Source: Candidatus Woesearchaeota archaeon (lineage in GTDB: Archaea; Nanobdellota; Nanobdellia; Woesearchaeales; WJKL01). From it: DNA of 19,598 bases. Below, piece after piece: positions 1 through 8,285 of the stretch. The number at the start of each line of letters is the position of its first letter. The first letter of the stretch is position 1. Under the pieces are notes generated by a model that did not search any database, had not been told where the DNA came from, and saw only the letters and a program-made list of their open reading frames with translations. A program made the position numbers and the translations under genes. The stretch spans positions 1-19,598 of the forward strand of contig JAHWIB010000025.1 in assembly GCA_019322815.1 (NCBI GenBank). The letters are read 5' to 3'.

Positions 1-1996
1 TTACTCTTTTTCTCATTCTTATAAAAGCATTAATATATTCATTAAACAATTCAGGATTCTTAACTATTTCTGGCCTGCAGATAAATTCTCTTGCTATATC
101 TGCAACCTCAAATCCTTTTTTAGTGCTTCCATAATCCAAAAGAAAACCATTTTTTCTGTTTTCATTAGGCCTATTATCATAATGTCCTATCACACTTCCC
201 TTTTTCTCAGCTTCTTTAATCATGCCAACTCTCTCATCATATCCCTCTAAGATCATATCTATCTCATTTTTAATTTGCTGATAAAGTTCAGGATTGCTTT
301 TAAATCTTTCAATAATCTCTTTTTTTGCAAGATTTGTTGGAACTTTTTCTACTTCTAAATATGGATCTCTTTCTTCAATCATTGCAGCAGTCAACACTTC
401 CTGATACAATGCAATAGTATAGAGATTATCTATAATTTTGTAATCAAGACCTCTATCAAGCTCTGGTTTCATTATCTTTAAATCATTTTCATCAGCAGCA
501 ATTACTTTATTAGTTATATCTTCAAAAAATCCAACCCAATACTCTCCTCTTTTAACAGGCTCTGAAAGCAATGCCTTAGGAATTCTTCTTGCAAGCCTTT
601 TTGCTAATTCATCTGTATTAACTCTTTCATGAATTATTGAAGCAGCTCTTGTAGATTTATATGCAGCTAAATAATCTCTTTCAATCTTAAATGCATATTC
701 TTTTCCATTATCATTAAATCTTCCAACTCCTCCTCCTGTTCTTCCTGAAATTGAATCCAATGTTATTGTTTCAAGATCCTCTATTTTCTTATCTACTTCT
801 TCTGCAACTAATTGATAAGATCCAGGAAATAGGTTTTCTAACTGAGGCATAAATAAAGTCAGATCTCTTTCTTCGAAACTTATGTTTGGAAGGCCTTCGA
901 TCTTTATTCCCATATCACTTAATCTTTTTATTTTCTTGTTTATTCTCCAATCTTGATAATTCACTGGATTTCTCCATATATGTAGCCTATTCAATTTAGG
1001 TAGATTACCCTTTTCTTTTTGTTCTAAAATATATGAAAAAGGGTCTTCAATAGGATTGTCAGCTAAATTTAGATATTCTAGATTATCTAGTCTTTCTAAA
1101 CCTATTCCTTCAACACTTTCTAATGAAATTTGAGATATATCTAATTCTTTTAGATTTGTTAACTTCCCTATTTCCTCTACTTTTATTCCATAATTACCCT
1201 GAAGGACTAATTTTTCTAATTTTTTTAAATTGCCAATTCCCTTTGTAGTTTTTAGACCACAGTTTGTGCTGTTAATGTAAGCCTCAGCAGAATCTGTTGA
1301 ACCTAAATATAGTTCTCTTAATTCTGTCATTCCATCAAGATACCCTTCAATTGAATATATTGAGTCTGAACTAAGTTCTAGTTTTCTAAGATTTACCTGA
1401 CTTTTTAATCCTTCTATATCTTTCAGACTCCTATTGCCAATCACTAATTCAGCAAGATTCAGATCTTCTAATCCATCCAGAGTTTCTAATTCACAGTCTA
1501 CCACATACAAAACTCTTAAATCTTTTAAACCTTTAAGATTACCTAATCTCTTTAATCTTCCTCTACATATTGCTAAATTAGTCAAATGCTCTAAACTAGC
1601 TATTTCTTCAGGAATTTCATCAGCGTCAAAACCAGTAAACCTATCTTCTTCTTTGGAATACTCTGTTGCTCCAATTGCAAGAGATGTAATAAAATCATCT
1701 TTTTCATAAGGATTAGGATCATCTAACATTCTTCTTTTCTCATTATCTAACACTAAATAATCCGCTGTAAAATTATCTACATGGGGGGTCCAATTTCCAC
1801 CTAAGCACATTGTAGGATAACTAGCGCTTACAATTGTATCATCCCAAAGAGAACATTCAGGGTATTTTTTCAATAAAGATCTAATTGCTCTATATTCTTT
1901 ATCACATAAGCTGCTCTCACTAAGTTTAACTAAGAAATCTGGATCATCTAAAAATACTCTTCTTGCTGCATTAGATATTTTTCTTAACAAACTCAT
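1..1996 (-). CDS. Leucine-rich-repeat protein with C-terminal kinase-like domain (3' end beyond window)
   Basis: The frame is open from ATG at 1996 to the window edge (665 codons, no stop), so the C-terminus is missing. Residues 1-125 are unassigned. Residues about 134-325 hold LRRs of roughly 23-residue period (for example LTNLKELDIS, LEYLNLADNPIED). Residues about 405-640 look like a protein kinase/aminoglycoside phosphotransferase fold: a Gly-rich stretch at 418-425, a candidate ATP-binding lysine K437 in YAFKIE, H605-x-D607 followed by N611/N613 like a catalytic loop, and LLDYGS with D621 like DFG. The Asn spacing is not exactly canonical. The start is supported by ATGA overlap with the RHH gene and by GGTGAT at 2003-2008, six bases upstream. 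LRRs usually bind proteins, so recognition coupled to phosphorylation is inferred. LRR is confident; the kinase assignment is moderate. Confidence 0.8.
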   Translation of the reverse strand, partial: MSLLRKISNAARRVFLDDPDFLVKLSESSLCDKEYRAIRSLLKKYPECSLWDDTIVSASYPTMCLGGNWTPHVDNFTADYLVLDNEKRRMLDDPNPYEKDDFITSLAIGATEYSKEEDRFTGFDADEIPEEIASLEHLTNLAICRGRLKRLGNLKGLKDLRVLYVVDCELETLDGLEDLNLAELVIGNRSLKDIEGLKSQVNLRKLELSSDSIYSIEGYLDGMTELRELYLGSTDSAEAYINSTNCGLKTTKGIGNLKKLEKLVLQGNYGIKVEEIGKLTNLKELDISQISLESVEGIGLERLDNLEYLNLADNPIEDPFSYILEQKEKGNLPKLNRLHIWRNPVNYQDWRINKKIKRLSDMGIKIEGLPNISFEERDLTLFMPQLENLFPGSYQLVAEEVDKKIEDLETITLDSISGRTGGGVGRFNDNGKEYAFKIERDYLAAYKSTRAASIIHERVNTDELAKRLARRIPKALLSEPVKRGEYWVGFFEDITNKVIAADENDLKIMKPELDRGLDYKIIDNLYTIALYQEVLTAAMIEERDPYLEVEKVPTNLAKKEIIERFKSNPELYQQIKNEIDMILEGYDERVGMIKEAEKKGSVIGHYDNRPNENRKNGFLLDYGSTKKGFEVADIAREFICRPEIVKNPELFNEYINAFIRMRKRV

Positions 1997-2124
1997 TCTC
2001 CAATCACCTTATTAACTGCATACTCAAAAACATGGGATTTGTTCCTGAATTTCCTGCTTCTTAGGACTTCAAATACCTTGAACATTGTCTCTTCATCTAT
2101 TGAAATGCTTATTTTGTGCTTCAT
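1993..2124 (-). CDS. Small ribbon-helix-helix (CopG/Arc-type) DNA-binding protein
   Basis: This 43-residue gene has the classic archaeal RHH layout. A basic beta strand (KHKISISID) is followed by a first helix (EETMFKVFEVLRSRK), the turn FRNKSHV and a second helix (FEYAVNKVI). The family binds DNA as dimers with the N-terminal strand in the major groove, and often acts as an autoregulator or antitoxin. It lies two bases after the stop of the Tat caspase-like gene and overlaps the LRR-kinase start by ATGA, so it is translated within the same operon. The upstream AGGTT in the preceding gene end may serve as a weak ribosome binding site. It could regulate this operon, or act as an antitoxin-like partner of the LRR-kinase; neither is shown by sequence alone. 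Confidence 0.85.
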   Translation of the reverse strand: MKHKISISIDEETMFKVFEVLRSRKFRNKSHVFEYAVNKVIGE

Positions 2125-2126
2125 CT

Positions 2127-3287
2127 TTAAGCAACCTTTTTTCCATTTCTATAAGCAGCAACTGCATAAGGATAAGATAATCTAACATGTCCTTCAGATG
2201 TAAGCATTTCTCTGTAAAAAGGGCTTGTTACATTATTTACAATTTCAACCAATCTTTCTTTTTTTTCTGATTGTTCAGCTGAAAGTTCAGAATCTTGAAG
2301 AACAATCCAGGGAAATTTCCATGTTTCCTTTTTATTATTATCCCAATTTGGATTATCTGTATACTCAGAAATTATTGTAATTCTTCCATTATCATCCAAT
2401 TCAGCAAAATATCGTGTGTCAGAATAATGAATACTGTGAGTTGCTAAACCACTTTCTTTCAAAACAGGAATACGTCTAATTCTAACCTGTCTACCACTGC
2501 CTTGACCATAAAGATTAAGCTCAGGCGTCAATTCGCAACTGCCGCTTACAGAAAGCCCTTCTACTTCAGTCTGCCAAACCTCACTTAATACTCTTGCAAA
2601 ATTATCTTCTACATTAGGATTAGCAATTGAACAAGCACCTAATTTTACAGGCCCGTAAATAAATTTTCCAAGATCTTTAATTTCTTTTGTTCTTAGATCA
2701 GATACAGAAAGTGTAAAATTTTTGCTAAACATCATTTCATCAGGATCCCCATGTGCACAAAGATAAGCAAATGAAACGCCGCCGTGTTTTTCAGCAGTAT
2801 TTCTTACAAGGCAAATCAAATCATCTGCAGAGCTTATCACAGATCTTTGCGTCTCAGGAAATCTTTTTTGGATATTTTTCACAGAATCAGATTCCCATTC
2901 AGTCAATTCATCAATTGAAGGTAAGGTTCTCTTAAGCTCATCTATTTTTTTTATATCTTCTTCAAGGTATCTCTTATATCTTTTTATATCTTCCTGAGTG
3001 AAAAAACCATCAGCAGGATCATCTTCATAATCACCTATACAACTTATATAGAAGCTTGCATTTCTCTTAAGTTCCCTTATCTCTTCTAATTGTTTTCCTC
3101 TTTTATTGATCGCACCAGTATTATCCTTTTCAGCATATCCATAAATTCCTGTTCCTTGTCTAACTAATTTGATAGTATTATCTATATTTCTTTGAGAAGC
3201 ACAGCTAGGTAAATATCTTGCTGTAGCTATTCCACCTGCACCAACTAAAAATCTTTTCAAAAATCCTCTTCTGGTTATTTCTGTCAT
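2127..3287 (-). CDS. Tat-exported putative lipoprotein with caspase-like (clan CD) domain
   Basis: The product is 386 residues from the ATG at 3287. A longer reading from a TTG at 3302 would overlap the upstream gene and is less likely. The N-terminus has a twin-arginine motif, TRRGFLKR (R6-R7), a hydrophobic stretch and LPSC (C29), resembling a Tat signal with a lipobox-like site. The central domain has the clan CD pattern: a hydrophobic strand then His-Gly (AYLCAHGD, H179), and about 40 residues later a second strand ending in Cys (VKLGACS, C219). This is the His/Cys dyad layout of caspases, gingipains, CHAT and DUF4347-type domains. The peptidase call is fold-level; activity and specificity are unknown. 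Its start is one base after the stop of the larger caspase-like gene, indicating co-translation and perhaps a shared pathway at the cell surface. Confidence 0.7.
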   Translation of the reverse strand: MTEITRRGFLKRFLVGAGGIATARYLPSCASQRNIDNTIKLVRQGTGIYGYAEKDNTGAINKRGKQLEEIRELKRNASFYISCIGDYEDDPADGFFTQEDIKRYKRYLEEDIKKIDELKRTLPSIDELTEWESDSVKNIQKRFPETQRSVISSADDLICLVRNTAEKHGGVSFAYLCAHGDPDEMMFSKNFTLSVSDLRTKEIKDLGKFIYGPVKLGACSIANPNVEDNFARVLSEVWQTEVEGLSVSGSCELTPELNLYGQGSGRQVRIRRIPVLKESGLATHSIHYSDTRYFAELDDNGRITIISEYTDNPNWDNNKKETWKFPWIVLQDSELSAEQSEKKERLVEIVNNVTSPFYREMLTSEGHVRLSYPYAVAAYRNGKKVA

Positions 3288-3288
3288 T

Positions 3289-6200
3289 CTAATCAATCTC
3301 AATCATTCCTGCTTCTGGTCCTTCGTAAGGAACACTTATGCTCATATCCTGCCTTCCAAAGAAGTGTTTTCCTACTCTCCTCAAATCCCTATAAGTAAAA
3401 GGCTTGCCTTCTCTGCTTTCTTGCCTTATCAAGGATATCAGAGGCCCAAGGTTATCTCCATTTGGAAGATCCTCCCATTTTGCTCGTCCTGTCTGGTTCT
3501 CATTTGCAACAGCTGCTATAATAGGCCGGCCGTATTTTTTTTGGTCAACATTCTCATCAAGATATCCCTTAAGTTTCTTCTTGAAATCGCCAGAGAAACA
3601 AGCACTGATCAATAGAGTCATGTCCTCTAAAGTTCCTTCTCTTTCTGCTCTCTCTTTAAGCCTTTTTCCCAGCTCAATATAACTGATAGCGAGAGGACTG
3701 CTCATATCATTTAAGTCAGGTGTATTGACCTCGCCATGAGCTAGATGCAGGTGATTTGGCTTTCCGTGAGTAGAATATACCAATAGAACTTTTCTTCCAG
3801 GTGTATATTTGGAACTTGCAGCAGCATCAAGAATTAATTCTTTATCTTGAGGCCCTTGCAGCTTAGTATATTTATTTTGAACATGGCAGCCTTTGCTTCT
3901 AAAATACTCTACAAAATACTTATTTTTCATGTCTGTATGTGTGGCTATGATTACAGTAGTATTTTCATCCCACACAGCCACATTATCCTTCTTATTCCTA
4001 TGCTTGATCACTTCATTGACTGCTTTGCTGATGTTTTGAGGAGTTAGTTCTTTTTTCCATTCTTCTCTTATCAGCCTGTAGGCTCCTCTTGCAGTGTCCC
4101 ATTGGTCAATTGAATCTTGTCCTTTTGTTAAAGTTTCAAAGTCTGGATTTGAATATACTGCAAGCATATCTTCAGGGTCCCAGCCTGGGTTTACCATGCT
4201 GTTTTCATCTAGCCAGTCTCCATAGCGCCTGTTTGCATTGTCATCTCCACCTGAATGCAGTTCTGTTAATTCCTCTGCCATCTTCTTAATGTTTTCAGGA
4301 GTTCTCTTTAAGCCGTCCCAAGCTAAACAGCCAGAAGTTTCACATGCTATAAAGTATCTTTTTAAATGACTTAAGCCCCTTGTTAAATCCATAAAATCCT
4401 TATTTGAATAAATGTCAGGAAGGCCTAATGAAGCATTCGCTCGGCTTGTTGGAGAATTCACTACTATTGTTCTCTTGATTATTTCTTTAACAATACTGAT
4501 GTGCTTTGCTGCTGCAACCATAGGCTCTACAGTCTTGCAGACTTCATCAGAATAAGGATCATTATATCCGCAAGCAGTAAATACTGGAATTGATGCATGT
4601 TCAAGCAGCATTTTTTGAACATCAGCTGTTTTTGCACGTTGCATAGCTCGTTCTAAGCATGCATAACCTTTATGCACAAGGCCCAAGGCTCCAGCTTTAG
4701 TTTCACATGCAGCATTAAAATAAACATCTGGAAGGAACTTTGAGTCTGTATGTTTTAGCAAGAATTTTTGTGATTCTGCACTAATAAATGGAAGTGATTT
4801 TGTTATCTCCTTAGCAGTCAAACAAGCATTACCTTTAACATATCTTTCTAGGATTATCCTCTGCAATGGGCTGTCATCTTGAGTAAGACGCATTGCTGCT
4901 GCTAATGCTTTTTCAGGCCCATGTATTGTACTGTATGCTCTGATATCAACAGTTTCAGCAAGTTTTTGCCTGGCAGCTCCTTGCTCAATCGCTAGCCTTA
5001 ACAGACCTTTCTGATTTTTGTCTGCATGATCATCAATAAGCCTCTTTGCAAGTGAGGGATTATGTCTTGTATAGTAAACAAGGTCCTCAAGCTCACTCTC
5101 ACTGATATTGAACATTGAATTATTATAAATTATATCTTGAAGCTGTGGTGATTTTCTAGAAGCTATAATCATCTCAACGGCCTCTGTTCCAAAATTGCCT
5201 TTAATCTTTAGAAGTTCTGCTAATGATTTTTTCTGAACAGGCTGTGTTTTTGCAGAATTGAATATAGACCTTAACAAGTCGGCTCTATAACCAGTATCCC
5301 TCTTATGAGCATAACTAACTGCTAAATCTATAAGCTTTAGCTGCACTCTTTCATCTTTTGCAGCACCGCTAAGAAGTTCATACTTTGAAAGCAGTTCATA
5401 TCCATGTGTTTTATCTTGAAAATCAGGAGCTGCCAGCTCAAGCAGCTTTAATTGTAATTCAGGGCTCTTTGCAAAGAAGTATACTGAGTCAAAACTACCT
5501 CTAGAATAGAACCTTTCTTTTCTATCATCATCCTGCAGACCCTGTGAAACAACATTATCAAGGATCAGGTCCTGCACTCTTGGGTTTAATGATTGAAGCC
5601 ATAGTTCTTGGGTTGGTGAGCACTTATCATGCAGCCTATCAAAATAAAACAAAGCTCTTCTAGGATTGTTTTTTGCTTTGTTTATTATGCTGATCTGTTC
5701 ATCTACATCATCAGAAATTTTAAAAGCACCAACCTCTCTTTCAAAAGACTTTGCCTCATTGACTCTTGAGATATAGTCAAGAACCTCATCTATTGTTTCT
5801 GGTTTACCATCTGTACACTGAGGCAATGCACGAGGCCAAAGCTCTAGTGGAATTTTTGCTTCTTCCAATGCTTGAATTTGACTTAATAATAACCCTTCAT
5901 AACCTGCCTTTTGGTAAATAGGTAGAGAACCTATCACACTTCCGATCCTTTTCTGCTGCCTGTCATTCAGCTCAACACGCGCTTTAACATCCCAATCTTT
6001 CCATAAATAAGCTGTGCCATCATCAAACATAACCATCCTTGTAAAATTCTTTTTTCGCAGGCTTCTTGGCATATACTTTAGCACGCTTTCAAACTCATCT
6101 TTATTACGGAATTTCTCTAAGTCGCAGATAGTCCTGTTATCTTTCCTTGCGATTTGTTTCTGAGCATCATAATCGCTTCTTAAGCTCTTTGCAGTATTTC

Positions 6201-6567
6201 TATATTGGCTTCTTCTTTTTGGTGTTGAATGCCTTTGTACATCATTAATCCTGACTGGGTCAATTCTTGCTTCTAAGTCTGGGTGATTTTGTGGTGAATC
6301 TATCATCCCAACTGGCCCTGGAACAGGAGGATTGCTTGATTCTGGATGTTTCTGCTTGCTAGGCTGATTATAAATAGGATTTTGCTGTGTACTTTGAGCA
6401 AAGAACTCATATTGGGTACTTTGGACAGTTTGAACAGGCTTGCATCCAGCATTTAAAGAAGTAAGCAAAACAGCATTTGTAGCAAATGCTAGTACAGACC
6501 TTTGAACTGGAGTAATTCTTCTAGGCTTTAACATTCCTTTAGCTCTTTGATGCTTTTTTCTAGACAT
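3289..6567 (-). CDS. Large exported helical-repeat protein with C-terminal caspase-like peptidase domain
   Basis: This 1092-residue protein opens with a basic N-terminus and a hydrophobic segment at about 22-41 ending in AGC (C42). It is a signal or anchor sequence and possibly a lipoprotein site, although position -3 is Asn rather than a typical lipobox residue. A Pro/Gln-rich linker follows to about residue 110. Residues about 150-850 are predominantly alpha-helical with recurrent units such as SPELQLKLLELA and ERVQLKLIDLA, suggesting HEAT-like or other solenoid repeats. The C-terminal domain has a first strand (TTVIIATHTD), then VLLVYSTHGK (H934) and LLISACFSGD (C990), the clan CD His/Cys dyad with metacaspase/legumain-like context. 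It is the first gene after the promoter at 6597-6604. Substrate and activity are unknown. Confidence 0.75.
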   Translation of the reverse strand: MSRKKHQRAKGMLKPRRITPVQRSVLAFATNAVLLTSLNAGCKPVQTVQSTQYEFFAQSTQQNPIYNQPSKQKHPESSNPPVPGPVGMIDSPQNHPDLEARIDPVRINDVQRHSTPKRRSQYRNTAKSLRSDYDAQKQIARKDNRTICDLEKFRNKDEFESVLKYMPRSLRKKNFTRMVMFDDGTAYLWKDWDVKARVELNDRQQKRIGSVIGSLPIYQKAGYEGLLLSQIQALEEAKIPLELWPRALPQCTDGKPETIDEVLDYISRVNEAKSFEREVGAFKISDDVDEQISIINKAKNNPRRALFYFDRLHDKCSPTQELWLQSLNPRVQDLILDNVVSQGLQDDDRKERFYSRGSFDSVYFFAKSPELQLKLLELAAPDFQDKTHGYELLSKYELLSGAAKDERVQLKLIDLAVSYAHKRDTGYRADLLRSIFNSAKTQPVQKKSLAELLKIKGNFGTEAVEMIIASRKSPQLQDIIYNNSMFNISESELEDLVYYTRHNPSLAKRLIDDHADKNQKGLLRLAIEQGAARQKLAETVDIRAYSTIHGPEKALAAAMRLTQDDSPLQRIILERYVKGNACLTAKEITKSLPFISAESQKFLLKHTDSKFLPDVYFNAACETKAGALGLVHKGYACLERAMQRAKTADVQKMLLEHASIPVFTACGYNDPYSDEVCKTVEPMVAAAKHISIVKEIIKRTIVVNSPTSRANASLGLPDIYSNKDFMDLTRGLSHLKRYFIACETSGCLAWDGLKRTPENIKKMAEELTELHSGGDDNANRRYGDWLDENSMVNPGWDPEDMLAVYSNPDFETLTKGQDSIDQWDTARGAYRLIREEWKKELTPQNISKAVNEVIKHRNKKDNVAVWDENTTVIIATHTDMKNKYFVEYFRSKGCHVQNKYTKLQGPQDKELILDAAASSKYTPGRKVLLVYSTHGKPNHLHLAHGEVNTPDLNDMSSPLAISYIELGKRLKERAEREGTLEDMTLLISACFSGDFKKKLKGYLDENVDQKKYGRPIIAAVANENQTGRAKWEDLPNGDNLGPLISLIRQESREGKPFTYRDLRRVGKHFFGRQDMSISVPYEGPEAGMIEID

Positions 6568-6596
6568 TTTCCTTGTATCTTACTGAGTATTACAAG

Positions 6597-6633
6597 TATA
6601 TAAACCTTTCGTTTTATAGTCTCTCTATAGTAG
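6597..6633 (-). promoter_or_regulatory. Promoter of the caspase-like/LRR-kinase operon
   Basis: On the minus strand, AAAGG precedes the TATA core TTTATATA (6597-6604), which ends 30 bases before the ATG at 6567. This is right for an archaeal promoter with a leader of only a few bases. An upstream element, CTACTA-N7-ACTATAAAA, is shared with the promoters at 7113 and 8650. A TACTGAGTA sequence at 6581-6589, between TATA and start, contains TGAGTA, which is also found at the right operon promoter. Confidence 0.6.
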
Positions 6634-6725
6634 TAACAGAAGTCTTAATTCCTGAGAATTTGAGCACTTGAAATGCCTGAATTCAATGATTTGAGGGCTT
6701 ATAAGTTAAGAATTAGAAAAAGTGA

Positions 6726-7088
6726 TTAAGCACTTTTATTTTTCAATCTAGCCATCCCTATACCTTGCATTAAAGTATCTAATGTTCCAAAATCATTGCT
6801 GTAAAGCGGTCTTTGCAAAGAAAAATTTACACTTGCAATAACAATATCCTCTGCAAATTTTGCATCAGGATTTGAAGAAAGAAATTCTTTAACTGTAGGA
6901 TTGTCTTTCCATCTATCATAAGCCATTGCTTTATAGTTCTCATGGCCTCTATCGTTTCCTTCATCAATCAGATGAACTCCTGCCTGCATGACTCCCATAG
7001 CTCTAGTAGCTAGGTCTTCAGGTCCTTGATAGTTTTGACTGCTTCTTGCTTTTTCAGTTTCAATATAAAATAATTCATGAGTTACCAT
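6726..7088 (-). CDS. Hypothetical protein, 120 residues
   Basis: I do not recognise this family. The product is a soluble, mixed alpha/beta protein without a signal peptide, membrane segment or Cys cluster. It starts MVTHELFYIETEK and contains a polar stretch, HLIDEGNDRGHENYKAM, rich in His, Asp and Glu, that could bind metal or substrate, though no known motif matches. The ATG start is fixed by a TATA box 25 bases upstream, implying a leaderless transcript. A short T-run after the stop (minus strand of 6716-6721) could end transcription. It is monocistronic, lying between the left operon and other small orphan genes. Function unknown. Confidence 0.6.
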   Translation of the reverse strand: MVTHELFYIETEKARSSQNYQGPEDLATRAMGVMQAGVHLIDEGNDRGHENYKAMAYDRWKDNPTVKEFLSSNPDAKFAEDIVIASVNFSLQRPLYSNDFGTLDTLMQGIGMARLKNKSA

Positions 7089-7112
7089 TTTGTATTTGTT
7101 AACAGTGATTAT

Positions 7113-7147
7113 TATATAAATCTTTTATTTTATAGTTTCTTTAGTAG
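7113..7147 (-). promoter_or_regulatory. Promoter of the 120-residue gene, with shared upstream element
   Basis: The TATA core TTTATATA (minus strand of 7113-7120) ends 25 bases before the ATG at 7088, typical of leaderless archaeal transcription. Upstream lies CTACTA-N5-ACTATAAAATAAAAGA, closely matching the element at the left operon promoter. Confidence 0.6.
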
Positions 7148-7162
7148 CAATATAACCAAAAA

Positions 7163-7708
7163 TCATTTAGATTTAGTTTGGTTTGCTTTAGGTATCTGAG
7201 GCTGTACAAACTGCTGAGGCTCTAAAACTAACTCCTTTCCTTTCCTTTTATAAACCTCTGCTGTAACCACTGCTCTTACCTCTAATGTTTCATAAGTATA
7301 ATTTTCATCTTCAGATACTGTTGTTTCAGATCTAAAAGCCTTGTCTGTTACATAAATTCTGTTTGCTCTTAGTAAGGCATGATCATTTCTCCAAAGCCCT
7401 TTAATAATCTCAATCATTGCATCAGCAACAGCAACTTCTTCTACAGTATAAGGGCCTGCTCCAAATCCATACTGCCTCATCCATTTTACTGTTTGCTGAG
7501 CATCTTTAGGATTATTAAGATTATTTGCTATTAAGTAGCTTGCTGACTGAGAATTTTTTGCCTTGCCCTTATAATTATATAATGAACCTGTGCCTGCTGC
7601 AACAACAACATCTATCGGTCCTGTAAAAATAGGCTTTCTTTTAAGAATTTGTAAATCACAATTATTTCCTTCAACTATATATTCTATACTATCCGGCTGT
7701 GTTATCAT
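7163..7708 (-). CDS. Hypothetical protein, 181 residues
   Basis: Not recognised. The N-terminal part alternates strands and loops (IEYIVEGN, GPIDVVVAAGTGSLYNYKGKA); the VVVAAGTGS segment has a nucleotide-binding look and a passing resemblance to macro-domain strands, but later macro motifs are missing. The centre is helical (VEEVAVADAMIEIIKGLW), followed by a beta-rich part (YETLEVRAVVTAEVYKRKGK) and a Pro/Gln/Lys-rich tail. There is no signal peptide or membrane segment. The ATG start is supported by AGTGAT (minus strand of 7713-7718), complementary to archaeal 16S rRNA 3' ends, and a TATA box at 7743-7750. It appears monocistronic. Function unknown. Confidence 0.6.
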   Translation of the reverse strand: MITQPDSIEYIVEGNNCDLQILKRKPIFTGPIDVVVAAGTGSLYNYKGKAKNSQSASYLIANNLNNPKDAQQTVKWMRQYGFGAGPYTVEEVAVADAMIEIIKGLWRNDHALLRANRIYVTDKAFRSETTVSEDENYTYETLEVRAVVTAEVYKRKGKELVLEPQQFVQPQIPKANQTKSK

Positions 7709-7742
7709 TTAAATCACTGATTAGCTGATTAAATGTTGGTTA

Positions 7743-7750
7743 TTTATAAA
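7743..7750 (-). promoter_or_regulatory. TATA box of the 181-residue gene
   Basis: Minus strand AACCTTTATAAATAACC contains TTTATAAA, 35 bases before the ATG at 7708, giving a leader of roughly 10-15 bases that holds an AGTGAT ribosome-binding motif. The same AACCTTTATAAATAACC string occurs at the right operon promoter, but this promoter lacks the CTACTA element. Confidence 0.55.
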
Positions 7751-7816
7751 GGTTTTAGAAATTAAATCATATTATTTACCAATGTATATAAAACGAAATC
7801 TCTACAATCAAAGAAT

Positions 7817-8230
7817 TCATTCACACTTATCATCTAATGTACTTGCATGAAGACAATCTTCTTTTTTCTTAGGAAAACCATAAAAAATACGTCTTTGATT
7901 TATGGCTGTCGCGCATTCAAAAGGTCTATTTCCATCTACAAGTTCATCAAACCCTGGATTTGCTGGACATCTAATACAATAACTTCCATCGTAATTTTTC
8001 CTATACTGCTCTTTGACCCATTTTTGAGTTTCTGGCAAAATCTCATTTTCAGTCAAGTCAAATCTAGTCATTAGTTCATTCTTTGCAGCTTCATATGCAG
8101 CCTTTGCTCTAGCAGCTTCTGGAAAAAATATTCCATCAGCTAAAGATAAATAATTATCAAATTGAAGATATTGATCTATCCTTTTAAACAATTCATCTCT
8201 TGTCAAATCTTTCCAGGTTTTTTTTGCCAT
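7817..8230 (-). CDS. Hypothetical protein with Cys-rich C-terminal half, 137 residues
   Basis: Not recognised as a family. The N-terminal half is helical (WKDLTRDELFKRIDQYLQF, then an Ala-rich helix ARAKAAYEAAKNELM). The C-terminal half contains CIRC and three further Cys residues, spaced widely (C-x2-C ... C ... C ... C), so a structural zinc site is possible. I chose the second in-frame ATG (8230, MAKKTW) over the first (8242): the TATA-like TTAATAAATA at 8251-8260 lies 21-30 bases from 8230 but only 9-18 from 8242, too close for transcription to include it. Single gene with its own promoter; function unknown. Confidence 0.6.
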   Translation of the reverse strand: MAKKTWKDLTRDELFKRIDQYLQFDNYLSLADGIFFPEAARAKAAYEAAKNELMTRFDLTENEILPETQKWVKEQYRKNYDGSYCIRCPANPGFDELVDGNRPFECATAINQRRIFYGFPKKKEDCLHASTLDDKCE

Positions 8231-8250
8231 ATATATTAACATTTAGCAGT

Positions 8251-8260
8251 TATTTATTAA
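8251..8260 (-). promoter_or_regulatory. TATA-like box for the 137-residue gene
   Basis: Minus strand TTAATAAATA is centred about 25 bases before the ATG at 8230, consistent with a leaderless archaeal transcript and deciding between two in-frame ATGs. Confidence 0.4.
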
Positions 8261-8285
8261 TATTTAGGTTTTTAATAATAAAGAA

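Noticed and set aside
1434..1709. Plus-strand 91-codon ORF
   Set aside because: It lies wholly inside the minus-strand LRR frame, is rich in Ser/Leu as expected of an antisense shadow, and has no promoter.
2127..3302. Start of the Tat protein at 3302
   Set aside because: The codon is TTG, it overlaps the upstream gene, and it puts the twin-arginine motif further in; ATG 3287 is better placed one base after the previous stop.
7163..7708. Macro-domain assignment for the 181-residue protein
   Set aside because: Only one segment (VVVAAGTGS) resembles the family; later ribose-binding motifs are missing, so no function is assigned.
7784..7798. Plus-strand TATA-like string GTATATAAAACG between minus-strand genes
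   Set aside because: No plus-strand ORF or structured RNA follows it, and on the other strand it reads as a T-rich tract after the 7817 gene, more like a transcription end.
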